A DNA stretch of 21,945 nt from an uncultured Phycisphaerales bacterium. Its GTDB lineage: Bacteria > Planctomycetota > Phycisphaerae > Phycisphaerales > UBA1924. The notes below the pieces were generated by a model. It was not told where the DNA came from. It ran no database searches and saw only the letters and a program-made list of their open reading frames with translations. The DNA lies in contig CALFMQ010000102.1 in the NCBI GenBank assembly GCA_937879825.1, positions 1 to 21,945 of the forward strand, read 5' to 3'. Below are positions 6,858 to 16,396 of this stretch, one piece after another; position 1 is the stretch's first letter, and every line of letters begins with the position of its first letter. The translations under genes and the position numbers were made by a program.

Positions 6858-7820
6858 GTGGCGCTTGAATCGCACGACAACGCGTTCGCGGAGGGGTTGT
6901 TCTTCATCGTGGGAACGGGGCGCAGCGGCACCACCCTCCTGCAGGCGATGCTGAGTTCGCATCCGCGGATTGTGATTCCGGAGGAGACGCACTTCTTCAG
7001 CAAGTTTGACCCTGTATTGCGCTTTGATGATCCATTGCGGGCGGATCAGGTTGAGGCGTATGTGCGTTTGTGCATGTCGGTGCCGCACTTGCGGGAGTCG
7101 GGGATCAGTGAGGCGATGCTACGGGAGCGGCTGGGGCGTGGTCCGAATGATGCGCGATCATTATTCCTGTGGGTGATGCGCACGCTGGCGGGGGAGGCGG
7201 GGGTCGGGAAGCGTCTCGGGGAGAAGACCCCCATTCATGAGCGGCATGTGGAGCGGATTCGGGCGTTGTTCCCGGGCGCGAAGTTCGTGCATATCTATCG
7301 TGATCCGCGGGACACGGTGGCGTCGCTCAAGCGCATGCCGTGGGCGGCGGGGCAATCGGCGAGGCGGATCGCGCGCCGGTGTGCGCAGACCTATGAGACG
7401 ATGACGCGGTGGCGAGGCACGCTCGGGGACGCGGCGGTGTGCGAGTTGCGATACGAGCGTCTTGTGGAGGAAACGGAGGGCGTGCTGCGGCGTGTGTGCG
7501 CCTTCCTGGGCGAGCCCTTCGACGCGGCGATGCTGGAGTTTCATTCGCGCGGGGACACGGGGTATCAGCAACGTGAGGAAGCGTGGAAGGGCGGGACGCG
7601 CCGGCCCATCGACGGGTCCAGCATCGGGCGATGGAGGAAGGATCTGAGCGAGCGGGATGTCTCAGCGGTCGAGCGCGCGGTGGGGAAGAAACGGCTGATC
7701 GCGATGGGGTATGAGCCGAGCGGTGTGCGGGACCGGCTCGCGTGGAAGATCGGCGATGCGCTGCGCGATCAGGCGGCGAAAATCAGGGGCGGCGGATCAA
7801 GCGGCGCAGGCGCGGCTTGA
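6858..7820 (+). CDS. Sulfotransferase family protein (Sulfotransfer_3-like)
   Basis: A 320-residue protein distantly related to the two neighbouring sulfotransferases. The P-loop-like phosphosulfate motif is GTGRSGTT (19-26), then PEETHFF (41-47), GEKTP (121-125) and the 3'-phosphate motif YRDPRDTVAS (147-156). This pattern is that of the bacterial Sulfotransfer_3 group rather than the RKGxxGDW type, and that C-terminal motif is absent. The GTG start at 6858 is preferred over an ATG at 6768: the extension would be a Pro-rich low-complexity leader crossing the promoter region, and a TACACT box sits 6 nt before the GTG. The 3' end overlaps the convergent glycosyltransferase gene by 38 bp. The acceptor is unknown. 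Confidence 0.88.
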   Translation: MALESHDNAFAEGLFFIVGTGRSGTTLLQAMLSSHPRIVIPEETHFFSKFDPVLRFDDPLRADQVEAYVRLCMSVPHLRESGISEAMLRERLGRGPNDARSLFLWVMRTLAGEAGVGKRLGEKTPIHERHVERIRALFPGAKFVHIYRDPRDTVASLKRMPWAAGQSARRIARRCAQTYETMTRWRGTLGDAAVCELRYERLVEETEGVLRRVCAFLGEPFDAAMLEFHSRGDTGYQQREEAWKGGTRRPIDGSSIGRWRKDLSERDVSAVERAVGKKRLIAMGYEPSGVRDRLAWKIGDALRDQAAKIRGGGSSGAGAA

Positions 7821-8634
7821 GCGGAATCTGCCACTTGCGTGCATGGAAGGCGTCGGTCAACGCGCGCCAGGTCGCGTCGGGCACGCGGGCCTTGGACGAT
7901 GCATTGAGCAGCCAGAGCGCCGACTCGCGAAAGTACGGGCCGCTCTCGGCGTCGTAGTGACGATCGAGAATGGTCAGGAAGTTGCGGACTCGGCGCTCCA
8001 GATGGCGCGGGGCGTTGAGGTTGTCGGCATCGGACGGGTGCTTGGTGTATTCGACCGCGAGGGCCGCAGAAACCACCAACGGACCGGCGCCAGCGGCCCT
8101 GCGGATAAAGTCCCGGTCCTCGCCGTGGTGGAGGGTTGGATCGAAGCGCGTGCCTTGTGCGATGGCGTGACGCGAGACGATGAGGCCCGGCGTGCCGAAA
8201 AGCGCGATGGGTTTGAAGACGAGACCGGGCGATGCGAGCGGCTTGCCGGCCCACTTGGCGGGGGCGGGCCGGTCGTGACGCGAGCCATCGGGGAACACCT
8301 CGACGCGGCCGGACACGCACGCCGCGGCTTTGTGCATCTCGGCCAGGGCGAGGGAGTCCGAGATCGTGGGCAACAACGCATCGTCGGCGTCGCAGAAGAT
8401 GATCCAGTCGGCGGTGGAGGCGTCGATACCGGAGTTGCGTGCGGCTGCGGGACCGGCGTTCGGTTGGCGCATTACGGTGAGTCGGGGATCGGGATCGAGT
8501 TCGGGAGGCGAGTCGGAGCCGTCGTCGACGACGACGACACGTTCCACCAACGGGAGCGCCAGAGCGGATCCGACGGCGCGCCGCAGCAGCGGGCCGGCGT
8601 TGTAGGTCGGGATGACGACATCGGCTCGCGGCAC
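7783..8634 (-). CDS. Family 2 glycosyltransferase
   Basis: A 283-residue GT-A fold glycosyltransferase that uses a nucleotide sugar. It begins right at the first beta strand (VVIPTYNAGP, 6-15), then VVVDDGS (34-40), NAGPAAARNSG, the metal-binding DADD (82-85) and a GEDRDF motif (171-176) with the presumed catalytic base. There is no membrane segment, so it probably acts in the cytoplasm or at the membrane surface. The GTG at 8634 is the only reasonable in-frame start, and a CACAAT box ends 6 nt before it. The frame open further upstream is antisense to the PLP enzyme gene and is not coding. Its position beside three sulfotransferases suggests one glycan pathway. Confidence 0.9.
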   Translation of the reverse strand: MPRADVVIPTYNAGPLLRRAVGSALALPLVERVVVVDDGSDSPPELDPDPRLTVMRQPNAGPAAARNSGIDASTADWIIFCDADDALLPTISDSLALAEMHKAAACVSGRVEVFPDGSRHDRPAPAKWAGKPLASPGLVFKPIALFGTPGLIVSRHAIAQGTRFDPTLHHGEDRDFIRRAAGAGPLVVSAALAVEYTKHPSDADNLNAPRHLERRVRNFLTILDRHYDAESGPYFRESALWLLNASSKARVPDATWRALTDAFHARKWQIPLKPRLRRLIRRP

Positions 8635-8640
8635 GGGGGC

Positions 8641-8669
8641 ATTGTGGGTTGGCGGGGCGAGATCGGCAA
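8641..8669 (-). promoter_or_regulatory. Promoter of the glycosyltransferase gene (TTGCCG-17-CACAAT), leaderless
   Basis: On the minus strand TTGCCG (8669-8664) is followed by a 17-bp spacer and CACAAT (8646-8641). The -10 ends 6 nt before the GTG start at 8634. This is the best sigma-70-like promoter in the window, and it overlaps the divergent promoter on the other strand. Confidence 0.5.
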
Positions 8670-8679
8670 TCGGTAGAGT
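8649..8679 (+). promoter_or_regulatory. Promoter of the PLP dehydratase gene (TTGGCG-19-TAGAGT), leaderless
   Basis: TTGGCG (8649-8654) and TAGAGT (8674-8679) are separated by 19 bp, slightly long. The -10 ends exactly 6 nt before the ATG at 8686. The site interleaves with the glycosyltransferase promoter on the opposite strand, so the two may compete. Confidence 0.4.
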
Positions 8680-8685
8680 GGGGCG

Positions 8686-9738
8686 ATGAAGACCGTGGTG
8701 CCGCCGGAACCGATGGATCGTGGGAAAGCACTGGCGCGGGTGTCGATCGATGGGGTGCGCGCGGCGTCGGGGCGGCTGGCGGGGGTGATCGAGAAGACGC
8801 CGGTGATCCGGTGCGCCGCGATCGATTCGACGCTCGGAGCGGGAGTCGTGCTCAAGTGCGAGTCGATGCAGCCGATCGGCGCGTTCAAGATCCGCGGGGC
8901 CTACAACGCGATGTCGCTGCTCAGCGATGACGCCAAGGCGCGCGGGGTGCTGGCGTTCTCGTCGGGGAACCACGCGCAGGCCGTGGCGATGGCGGGGCGG
9001 CTCTTGGGCGTGCGGACGGTGATCCTGATGCCGAGCGATGCGCCGAAGGTGAAGCTCGCGGCCACGCGGGCGCGGATCGATGCGGCGAGGGGGAGCCGGG
9101 TGGAGGTGTACGACCCGAAGTTGCATCGGCGTGAGACGCTCGCGGAGGAGATCGCGGAGCGGGAGGGGCTGACTGTGGTGCCGCCCTATGACCAACCGGA
9201 CATCATCTGCGGGCAGGGGACGGCGGCACTGGAACTGTTCGAGCAATCATCCCCCCTACTCCTGGATTACCTGTTCGTGCCGACAGGGGGCGGGGGCTTG
9301 CTCTCGGGGAGCGCGACGGCGGCGAAAGCGCTCGCGCCTGACTGCAAGGTGATCGGTGTCGAGCCGGCGCTGGCGGACGACGCGGCCCGGAGTTTCGCGA
9401 GCGGGAGGATCGAGGTCGCGGGGCCCGATGCGGGCAAGACGATCTGCGACGGCGCACGGACGCCCTTCGTGGGCGCGTGGACCTTCCCGGTGATTCGTGA
9501 GCGCGTGGACCGCATCATCACCGCGACGGACGCGGAGGTGTCGCAGGCGATGCGCGTGATGATGGAGCGGGCGCGGCTCGTCGTGGAGCCGACGGGCGCG
9601 CTGGGGTTGGCCGGCGCGATGAAGATGCGGGGCGAGATCTCGGGGAAGCGCGTCGGCGTGATCGTGAGCGGCGGGAATGTGGACCTGGATGCGATCCCGC
9701 GATTGCTGGCGATCGGGGACAGCGGGGGCGAACAGTGA
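8686..9738 (+). CDS. Threonine/serine dehydratase-like PLP enzyme
   Basis: A 350-residue fold-type II PLP enzyme. The Schiff-base lysine is K68 in FKIRGAYN, the substrate loop is SSGNHAQA (92-99), the phosphate-binding loop is GGGGLLSG (201-208), and VSGGNVD lies near the C-terminus. This fits threonine ammonia-lyase (threonine to 2-oxobutanoate and ammonia). The absence of a C-terminal ACT regulatory domain resembles catabolic TdcB-like enzymes or serine racemase/hydroxyaspartate dehydratase relatives. These cannot be told apart by eye. The start at 8686 is supported by a TAGAGT box 6 nt upstream. A later in-frame ATG at 8713 is possible. It overlaps tag by 4 bp (GTGA). Confidence 0.92.
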   Translation: MKTVVPPEPMDRGKALARVSIDGVRAASGRLAGVIEKTPVIRCAAIDSTLGAGVVLKCESMQPIGAFKIRGAYNAMSLLSDDAKARGVLAFSSGNHAQAVAMAGRLLGVRTVILMPSDAPKVKLAATRARIDAARGSRVEVYDPKLHRRETLAEEIAEREGLTVVPPYDQPDIICGQGTAALELFEQSSPLLLDYLFVPTGGGGLLSGSATAAKALAPDCKVIGVEPALADDAARSFASGRIEVAGPDAGKTICDGARTPFVGAWTFPVIRERVDRIITATDAEVSQAMRVMMERARLVVEPTGALGLAGAMKMRGEISGKRVGVIVSGGNVDLDAIPRLLAIGDSGGEQ

Positions 9739-10313
9739 GCGAGTCGATCAGGCGATGCTCCTGGTGCGGCGATGACCCTGTCTATGTGCGTTACCACGAC
9801 GAGGAATGGGGTGTGCCGGTGCGCGACGACAATGCGCTCTTCGAGATGTTGACGCTCGAGGGCGCGCAGGCGGGGCTGAGCTGGATCACGGTGCTGCGGA
9901 AACGGGAGCGGTACCGCGAGGTGTTCCACGGCTTTGAGATCGCCCGGGTGGCAAAGATGACGGCGCGGGATGTCGAGCGGATCCTCAGCGACGACGGGCC
10001 GGTGACGGTGGTGCGGCACCGGGGAAAGATCGAGTCGGCGATCGGCAACGCGAAGTGCGCGATTGCCGTACAGAGGGAGTGCGGGTCGCTCGCGGAGTAC
10101 CTGTGGTCGTTCGTCGGGGGCGAGCCGATCGTGAACCGACCGAAGTCACTCAAGGATGTGCCGGCGAACACGCCCGAGTCCGACGCGATGAGCAAGGCGC
10201 TCAAGAAGCGCGGCTTCAAGTTCGTAGGTTCGACGATCTGCTACGCGTTCATGCAGGCGACGGGGATGGTGGACGACCATGTTGTGGGGTGTTTCCGATC
10301 CGAAGCAAAATGA
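9735..10313 (+). CDS. tag: DNA-3-methyladenine glycosylase I
   Basis: A 192-residue base-excision repair enzyme that removes 3-methyladenine from alkylated DNA. The N-terminal CSWCGDDPVYVRYHDEEWG and the C-terminal DHVVGC match the Tag family, in which a zinc is held by Cys, His, His and Cys. Here the likely ligands are C8 and H21 at the N-terminus and the His and Cys of DHVVGC near the C-terminus. Length is normal for the family. It starts at GTG, whose last two bases plus the next A form the TGA stop of the PLP enzyme gene. Its translation is therefore probably coupled, although the two functions are not obviously related. A strong hairpin follows the stop directly. Confidence 0.96.
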   Translation: MSESIRRCSWCGDDPVYVRYHDEEWGVPVRDDNALFEMLTLEGAQAGLSWITVLRKRERYREVFHGFEIARVAKMTARDVERILSDDGPVTVVRHRGKIESAIGNAKCAIAVQRECGSLAEYLWSFVGGEPIVNRPKSLKDVPANTPESDAMSKALKKRGFKFVGSTICYAFMQATGMVDDHVVGCFRSEAK

Positions 10314-10314
10314 A

Positions 10315-10342
10315 AACACCCCGCCGGGTGTGGCGGGGTGTT
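10315..10342 (-). terminator. Intrinsic terminator, best for hppA; possibly bidirectional
   Basis: AACACCCCGCC (10315-10325) and GGCGGGGTGTT (10332-10342) form a perfect 11-bp stem with a 6-nt loop. Read on the minus strand the stem is followed by TTTTCATTTT, a good U-tract, so it should end the pyrophosphatase transcript 30 bp after its stop. On the plus strand it begins 2 nt after the tag stop but has no T-tract, so termination there would be weaker. Confidence 0.85.
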
Positions 10343-10372
10343 GAGGATGAACTCGGTTGGTCGGCGTCGGTG

Positions 10373-13153
<2,781 letters not shown>

Positions 13154-13285
13154 GGTTTGCTACTCCTTGTGGTGTCTGCCCGTCTGGGGGAACAGCGACG
13201 CCCTTGTGGTGTCGCGTCTTGTCGCGTCACGGTTGTGCGCGATCCGTCGCGGGCGTGAAACAGTGGATGCCTATCAATCGTGAAA
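13154..13285 (-). other. hppA leader region with short direct repeats
   Basis: The 132 bp upstream of hppA contain the Shine-Dalgarno AAGGAG (13168-13163) and a 12-bp direct repeat, GACACCACAAGG in mRNA sense, at 13165-13176 and 13202-13213. On the plus strand GTCGCGTC occurs twice (13211-13218 and 13221-13228). The proximal 12-mer overlaps the ribosome-binding site, so a regulatory role is possible. TTGATA lies near the rpsU end but has no convincing -10 partner. No gene is seen. Confidence 0.3.
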
Positions 13286-13315
13286 GGGTCGGTGATCCGG
13301 AGAGACCATCGACCC
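13286..13315 (-). terminator. Possible rpsU terminator hairpin
   Basis: GGGTCG and CGACCC (plus-strand positions 13286-13291 and 13310-13315) form a 6-bp stem with 2 further pairs after a mismatch and a long loop. On the minus strand it is followed by TTTCA. It starts 27 nt after the rpsU stop. Modest stability. Confidence 0.35.
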
Positions 13316-13342
13316 ATCAGTTTCGTTTGGGGGTGTATCGGA

Positions 13343-13525
13343 TCAGCGTTCCGGGCCGCGCTTGACGGTCTTGCGCATGGCGCGGCGGCGGCGCTCGGAC
13401 GGCTTCTCGAAGTACTGCTTGCGCTTCACGTCTTTGGTGAGGCCTTCTTTTTCGCAGAGCTTTTTGAAACGGCGCATGAGTTGTTCTGTAGACTCGCCGC
13501 CTCTTGCCTTGACTCGAATCGCCAT
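13343..13525 (-). CDS. rpsU: Small ribosomal subunit protein bS21
   Basis: A 60-residue, strongly basic protein that matches bS21: it begins MAIRVKARGGES, then QLMRRFKKLCEKEG, and ends in an Arg/Lys-rich tail (ERRRRAMRKTVKRG). bS21 helps the 30S subunit in initiation, near the anti-Shine-Dalgarno end of 16S rRNA. Length is normal. On the minus strand GAGG stands 11 nt before the ATG, a rather distant Shine-Dalgarno. It is transcribed ahead of hppA on the same strand but separated by 189 bp with a possible terminator, so probably monocistronic. Confidence 0.97.
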   Translation of the reverse strand: MAIRVKARGGESTEQLMRRFKKLCEKEGLTKDVKRKQYFEKPSERRRRAMRKTVKRGPER

Positions 13526-13702
13526 CTTGGATCAATCCTCTCGTCGAATGTACGGTGGGCGTTCGCCCGGGACAGGGCGGGTACTATCCCGAATCCGGGG
13601 CCGGGGTGCAAGTCGGGGCGGGCGGCCTTTGGGCAACCCGGGAGGCGGAGTCTTGGTTGGTTGCGGGGGTGTCCCGACCCCGCGTAGTGTGGCAGGAGAA
13701 CG
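13526..13702. other. Divergent promoter region between rpsU and rsfS
   Basis: Contains a minus-strand TACATT (13552-13547) with CTGTCC 17 bp upstream, a possible rpsU promoter with a weak -35. On the plus strand TAGTGT (13685-13690) lies 12 nt before the rsfS ATG, which itself has AGGAG 4 nt upstream. CGGG-TACTAT-CCCG around 13578-13591 is an inverted repeat holding -10-like sequence on both strands. No coding sequence is supported here. Confidence 0.35.
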
Positions 13703-14248
13703 ATGTCCACGACCCCCAACACCCCCGGTTCAGGTCCCAGGAAGAAATCGGCCACCCGAGACGAGTCTCTGGGTGTCGAGCGGGCGGCGCGGGAGATGGC
13801 CGCGGCCCGGGACTCGGGCGAGACCGTGGCCTTCGGCCTTGAGGTCGCCCGGGAACTCAAAGACGACAAGTGCGATCACATCCTCGTGCTGGACCTGCGC
13901 GGGCTGAGCGAGGTGACGGATGTCTTCGTCATCGCGTCGGGAACCAGCGATCGCCAGATGCGGTCGGCGGGGGAGCACGTGATCGAGATGGCCAAGGCGC
14001 GGGGGATGACGCCGTTCCGCGAGAATGTCCGCGAGAGCGGGGCGAAGTGGGTCATCATCGACTTCGTGGACATGGTGGTGCATCTCTTCGAGCCGGACAC
14101 GCGGGTGTTCTACGACCTTGAGATGCTGTGGGGTGACGCGAAGCGGCTGGATTGGCGCCGCCCGGATGACAAGGACGAGCCGACGCCCGACGATCAGCGG
14201 AACCGCGCCGGGCTGCGCGACGACGACGTCCTGCCAGACCGCCTATGA
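13703..14248 (+). CDS. rsfS: Ribosomal silencing factor RsfS (Iojap family)
   Basis: A 181-residue protein of the RsfS/Iojap family, which binds uL14 on the 50S subunit and blocks subunit joining when nutrients are scarce. The conserved core spans about 41-152: LVLDLRGLSEVTDVFVIASG (61-80), TSDRQ, then KWVIIDFVDMVVHLF and YDLEMLWGDA near the end. It has a 40-residue Ser/Pro- and charge-rich N-terminal extension and a 30-residue acidic tail, making it longer than the usual 105-140 residues. AGGAG stands 4 nt before the ATG. An internal start (such as M32) could give the usual length. It overlaps the downstream kinase gene by 4 bp (ATGA). Divergent from rpsU, another ribosome-linked gene. Confidence 0.95.
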   Translation: MSTTPNTPGSGPRKKSATRDESLGVERAAREMAAARDSGETVAFGLEVARELKDDKCDHILVLDLRGLSEVTDVFVIASGTSDRQMRSAGEHVIEMAKARGMTPFRENVRESGAKWVIIDFVDMVVHLFEPDTRVFYDLEMLWGDAKRLDWRRPDDKDEPTPDDQRNRAGLRDDDVLPDRL

Positions 14249-15990
14249 AAGAGTCCTCGCCTGCGGCCAATGAGCGCCTGAGTCCGGCGGCACGGGCTTC
14301 GGCGATGGTGTCGGGGATTCCGCTGGCCAACAAATGCATGATCCTGTTCGGAGCCGCGGTTGTTCTGATCATCGGTGCGGCGCTGATCGTGCCCTGGGTG
14401 CGCCTGGCGACGATCGTGGATCAGAGCCAACTGGAGACCTCGCGACAGATCGCGCGGTTGTGGCAGGAGAATCCGATGATGATGCCCGACTGGACGGGCA
14501 TGGCGTCGGGCGACGAACGCGAGGCCAGGACGCGCCACCTGATGATCCGGTTCTATCCGGAGCAGGAATGGGCGCGATCGGACTTCGGTGGCGGCTTTCT
14601 GGCGGCGGCGCGGGAACGATTGGCGCTGACGGGTGACGCGAAGCGCGACGAGGATCGCGTCGAGCATTCGGAGGTGCTCTCGGAGGACAACTCGCGGGTG
14701 TACCGGTACGCGCGCGGGATCATGAATCAAGCCGGGGCGCTGATCGGTGTGCTGACGGTGCAGCGGCGGTCCGAAGTTGCGGCGAGCCAGCTGTTCGTGA
14801 ACCGGATCTACCTGCTCGCCGCCGGTTTCGGCGCGGGAACACTGGCGGTGCTCGTTTTCTATCTGATCACCACGCGGATCATTCTCGAGCCGGTGCGTTC
14901 CCTGCGCGCCACGGCGGACCTGGTGCGGCAGGGGAACCTGGACATCCGGGCGGACCTGAAGACGGGCGATGAGTTCGAGGACCTGGGCGACACCTTCAAC
15001 TCGATGCTCGTGGAACTGTCCGAGCAGCAGTCGAAGCTGCGCGGCATCAATCGCTCGCTCGATCTGCGGCTGACCGATCTCGCGGAGCGGAACGTGATGC
15101 TGCACGAGACCGCGAAGATGAAGGGCGAGTTCCTGGCGAACATCAGCCACGAGCTGCGCACGCCCCTCAACTCGATCATCGGGTTCGCGGAGATTCTCCA
15201 AGGGATCGCCGACAGCGATGCCCAGTCGACGGGCGGCCCCCCCACCGCCGAGCAGTTGGCCAAGCGCCGACGCTATCTGGACAACATCGTGGGAGCGGGC
15301 CGGTCTCTCCTTGAGATGATCAACGAGCTGCTCACGATGGCGCGAATCGATGCGGGGAAGGTCGAGCTGCATATCCAGCGGCTGAATGTCGCCGAGACCT
15401 GCGAGGGGCTGCTCGCGCTGATTCGTCCGCTGGCGGAAAAGAAGCGTCTGGAGCTGGCGCTCCAACTGCCAACCTCGGACGGACGGCTGACCTCCAATCC
15501 TTCGATGGCCGATCTCCCGCCGATCGAGACGGACCCGCAGAAGCTGCAGCAGATCGTGTTCAACTTCCTGGCGAATGCCGTGAAGTTCACGCCCGAGGGA
15601 GGGAAGGTGACGCTCCGCGCCGATCGGCTGTTCCCGGCGGACGGGACGGCGCGGGTGCGCTTCAGCGTGATCGACACGGGGGACGGCATCCCCGCGGACA
15701 AGCACGAGTTCATCTTTCAGAAGTTCACGCAGCTCGACTCTGGGCACACGCGCGAGCAACAGGGCACGGGCCTGGGTTTGGCGATCGCGCGGGAGTTCTC
15801 GGAGTTGCTGCAGGGCGAGATTCTGCTGGACTCCGAGGTCGGGCGCGGATCGATGTTCTCGCTTGTCGTGCCGCTGCGGATGGACCCTGACCTGGCGGCG
15901 CAGCGGGCGATCGAGAACGCCGGGCGATCGATGTTTGCGCGCGCAACCGAGCACTCGCACGAGGGCGCGGCTAGCGGTCCTTCAGGGTGA
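14245..15990 (+). CDS. Membrane sensor histidine kinase (HAMP, HisKA, HATPase)
   Basis: A 581-residue two-component sensor. Helix 1 (about 31-51) and helix 2 (about 187-209) flank an extracytoplasmic sensor of about 135 residues. Its RYARGI...GALIGVLTVQRR stretch resembles Cache/DUF3365-type sensors, but no CxxCH heme site is present. A HAMP domain (about 210-262) leads through a coiled coil to the phosphorylated H302 in SHELRTPLNS. Next come the N box NFLANAVKFT (439-448), G1 DTGDGIP (476-482), the F-box FIFQKF (488-493) and G2 GTGLGLAI (506-513). There is no receiver domain and no response regulator gene in the window, so the partner lies elsewhere. Its ATG overlaps the rsfS stop, implying coupled translation. 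The 3' end overlaps convergent yraN by 20 bp. Confidence 0.95.
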   Translation: MKESSPAANERLSPAARASAMVSGIPLANKCMILFGAAVVLIIGAALIVPWVRLATIVDQSQLETSRQIARLWQENPMMMPDWTGMASGDEREARTRHLMIRFYPEQEWARSDFGGGFLAAARERLALTGDAKRDEDRVEHSEVLSEDNSRVYRYARGIMNQAGALIGVLTVQRRSEVAASQLFVNRIYLLAAGFGAGTLAVLVFYLITTRIILEPVRSLRATADLVRQGNLDIRADLKTGDEFEDLGDTFNSMLVELSEQQSKLRGINRSLDLRLTDLAERNVMLHETAKMKGEFLANISHELRTPLNSIIGFAEILQGIADSDAQSTGGPPTAEQLAKRRRYLDNIVGAGRSLLEMINELLTMARIDAGKVELHIQRLNVAETCEGLLALIRPLAEKKRLELALQLPTSDGRLTSNPSMADLPPIETDPQKLQQIVFNFLANAVKFTPEGGKVTLRADRLFPADGTARVRFSVIDTGDGIPADKHEFIFQKFTQLDSGHTREQQGTGLGLAIAREFSELLQGEILLDSEVGRGSMFSLVVPLRMDPDLAAQRAIENAGRSMFARATEHSHEGAASGPSG

Positions 15991-16393
15991 CCGCACGCTC
16001 GTGATGGCGGATGACGGGTTTGGCGCCGGGGCGTTCGTCGATGGCGATCACGTCGATCCGCAGGGGTCGGTCGAGCCAGTTCTTCCGGCGCGCGATCAGA
16101 CCCGTGACCCGCAGCAGACGCCGTTTTTTGTCGCGCGTGATGGCGCGCTCGCCGGGCGATGAGAGCCCGTCGGAAACGGCGCGGGTCTTGACCTCAACGA
16201 CGACGATCGTCTTGCGATCGGGCGCCAGCGCGACGATGTCGGCCTCGCCCGCGGGTGTGTGCATGTTGCGCGCCAGGATGCGGTAGCGCTTTCTTCGGAG
16301 GTGCCTGCGGGCGAGTCGCTCGCCGCGGATGCCGCGGAGGGCGGACTCGGGCAGCGAACCGGGGCGGAAGAGCCGCGTGAGCAGGCGGCGCAT
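15971..16393 (-). CDS. yraN: YraN/UPF0102 family putative endonuclease
   Basis: A 140-residue protein with the UPF0102 pattern: GERLARRHLRRKRYRILARN, then GEADIVA and VVVEVKTR. The last two match the metal-binding D...ExK core of restriction-endonuclease-like folds (Holliday-junction resolvase-like). The cellular role of the family is poorly defined. Unusually Arg-rich, as expected for nucleic-acid contact. It starts 3 bp after the stop of the SurA-like lipoprotein gene, so both share an operon. In many bacteria yraN is next to rnhB or rplS, not seen here. Confidence 0.9.
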   Translation of the reverse strand: MRRLLTRLFRPGSLPESALRGIRGERLARRHLRRKRYRILARNMHTPAGEADIVALAPDRKTIVVVEVKTRAVSDGLSSPGERAITRDKKRRLLRVTGLIARRKNWLDRPLRIDVIAIDERPGAKPVIRHHERAVTLKDR

Positions 16394-16396
16394 GGT

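Noticed and set aside
5043..8634. Idea that the sulfotransferase patch is a defence island
   Set aside because: No nuclease, helicase, methylase or mobile gene is in it. The enzymes are those of glycan or lipid modification.
7711..8676. Plus-strand frame of 321 codons opposite the glycosyltransferase
   Set aside because: Gly/Arg/Val-rich, no motif. The opposite strand has GT2 motifs (DDGS, DADD, GED) and a good promoter.
14194..15960. A 588-codon minus-strand open frame across the histidine kinase gene
   Set aside because: Arg/Leu/His-rich shadow of the kinase gene. The plus strand has H-box, N-box and G-box motifs.
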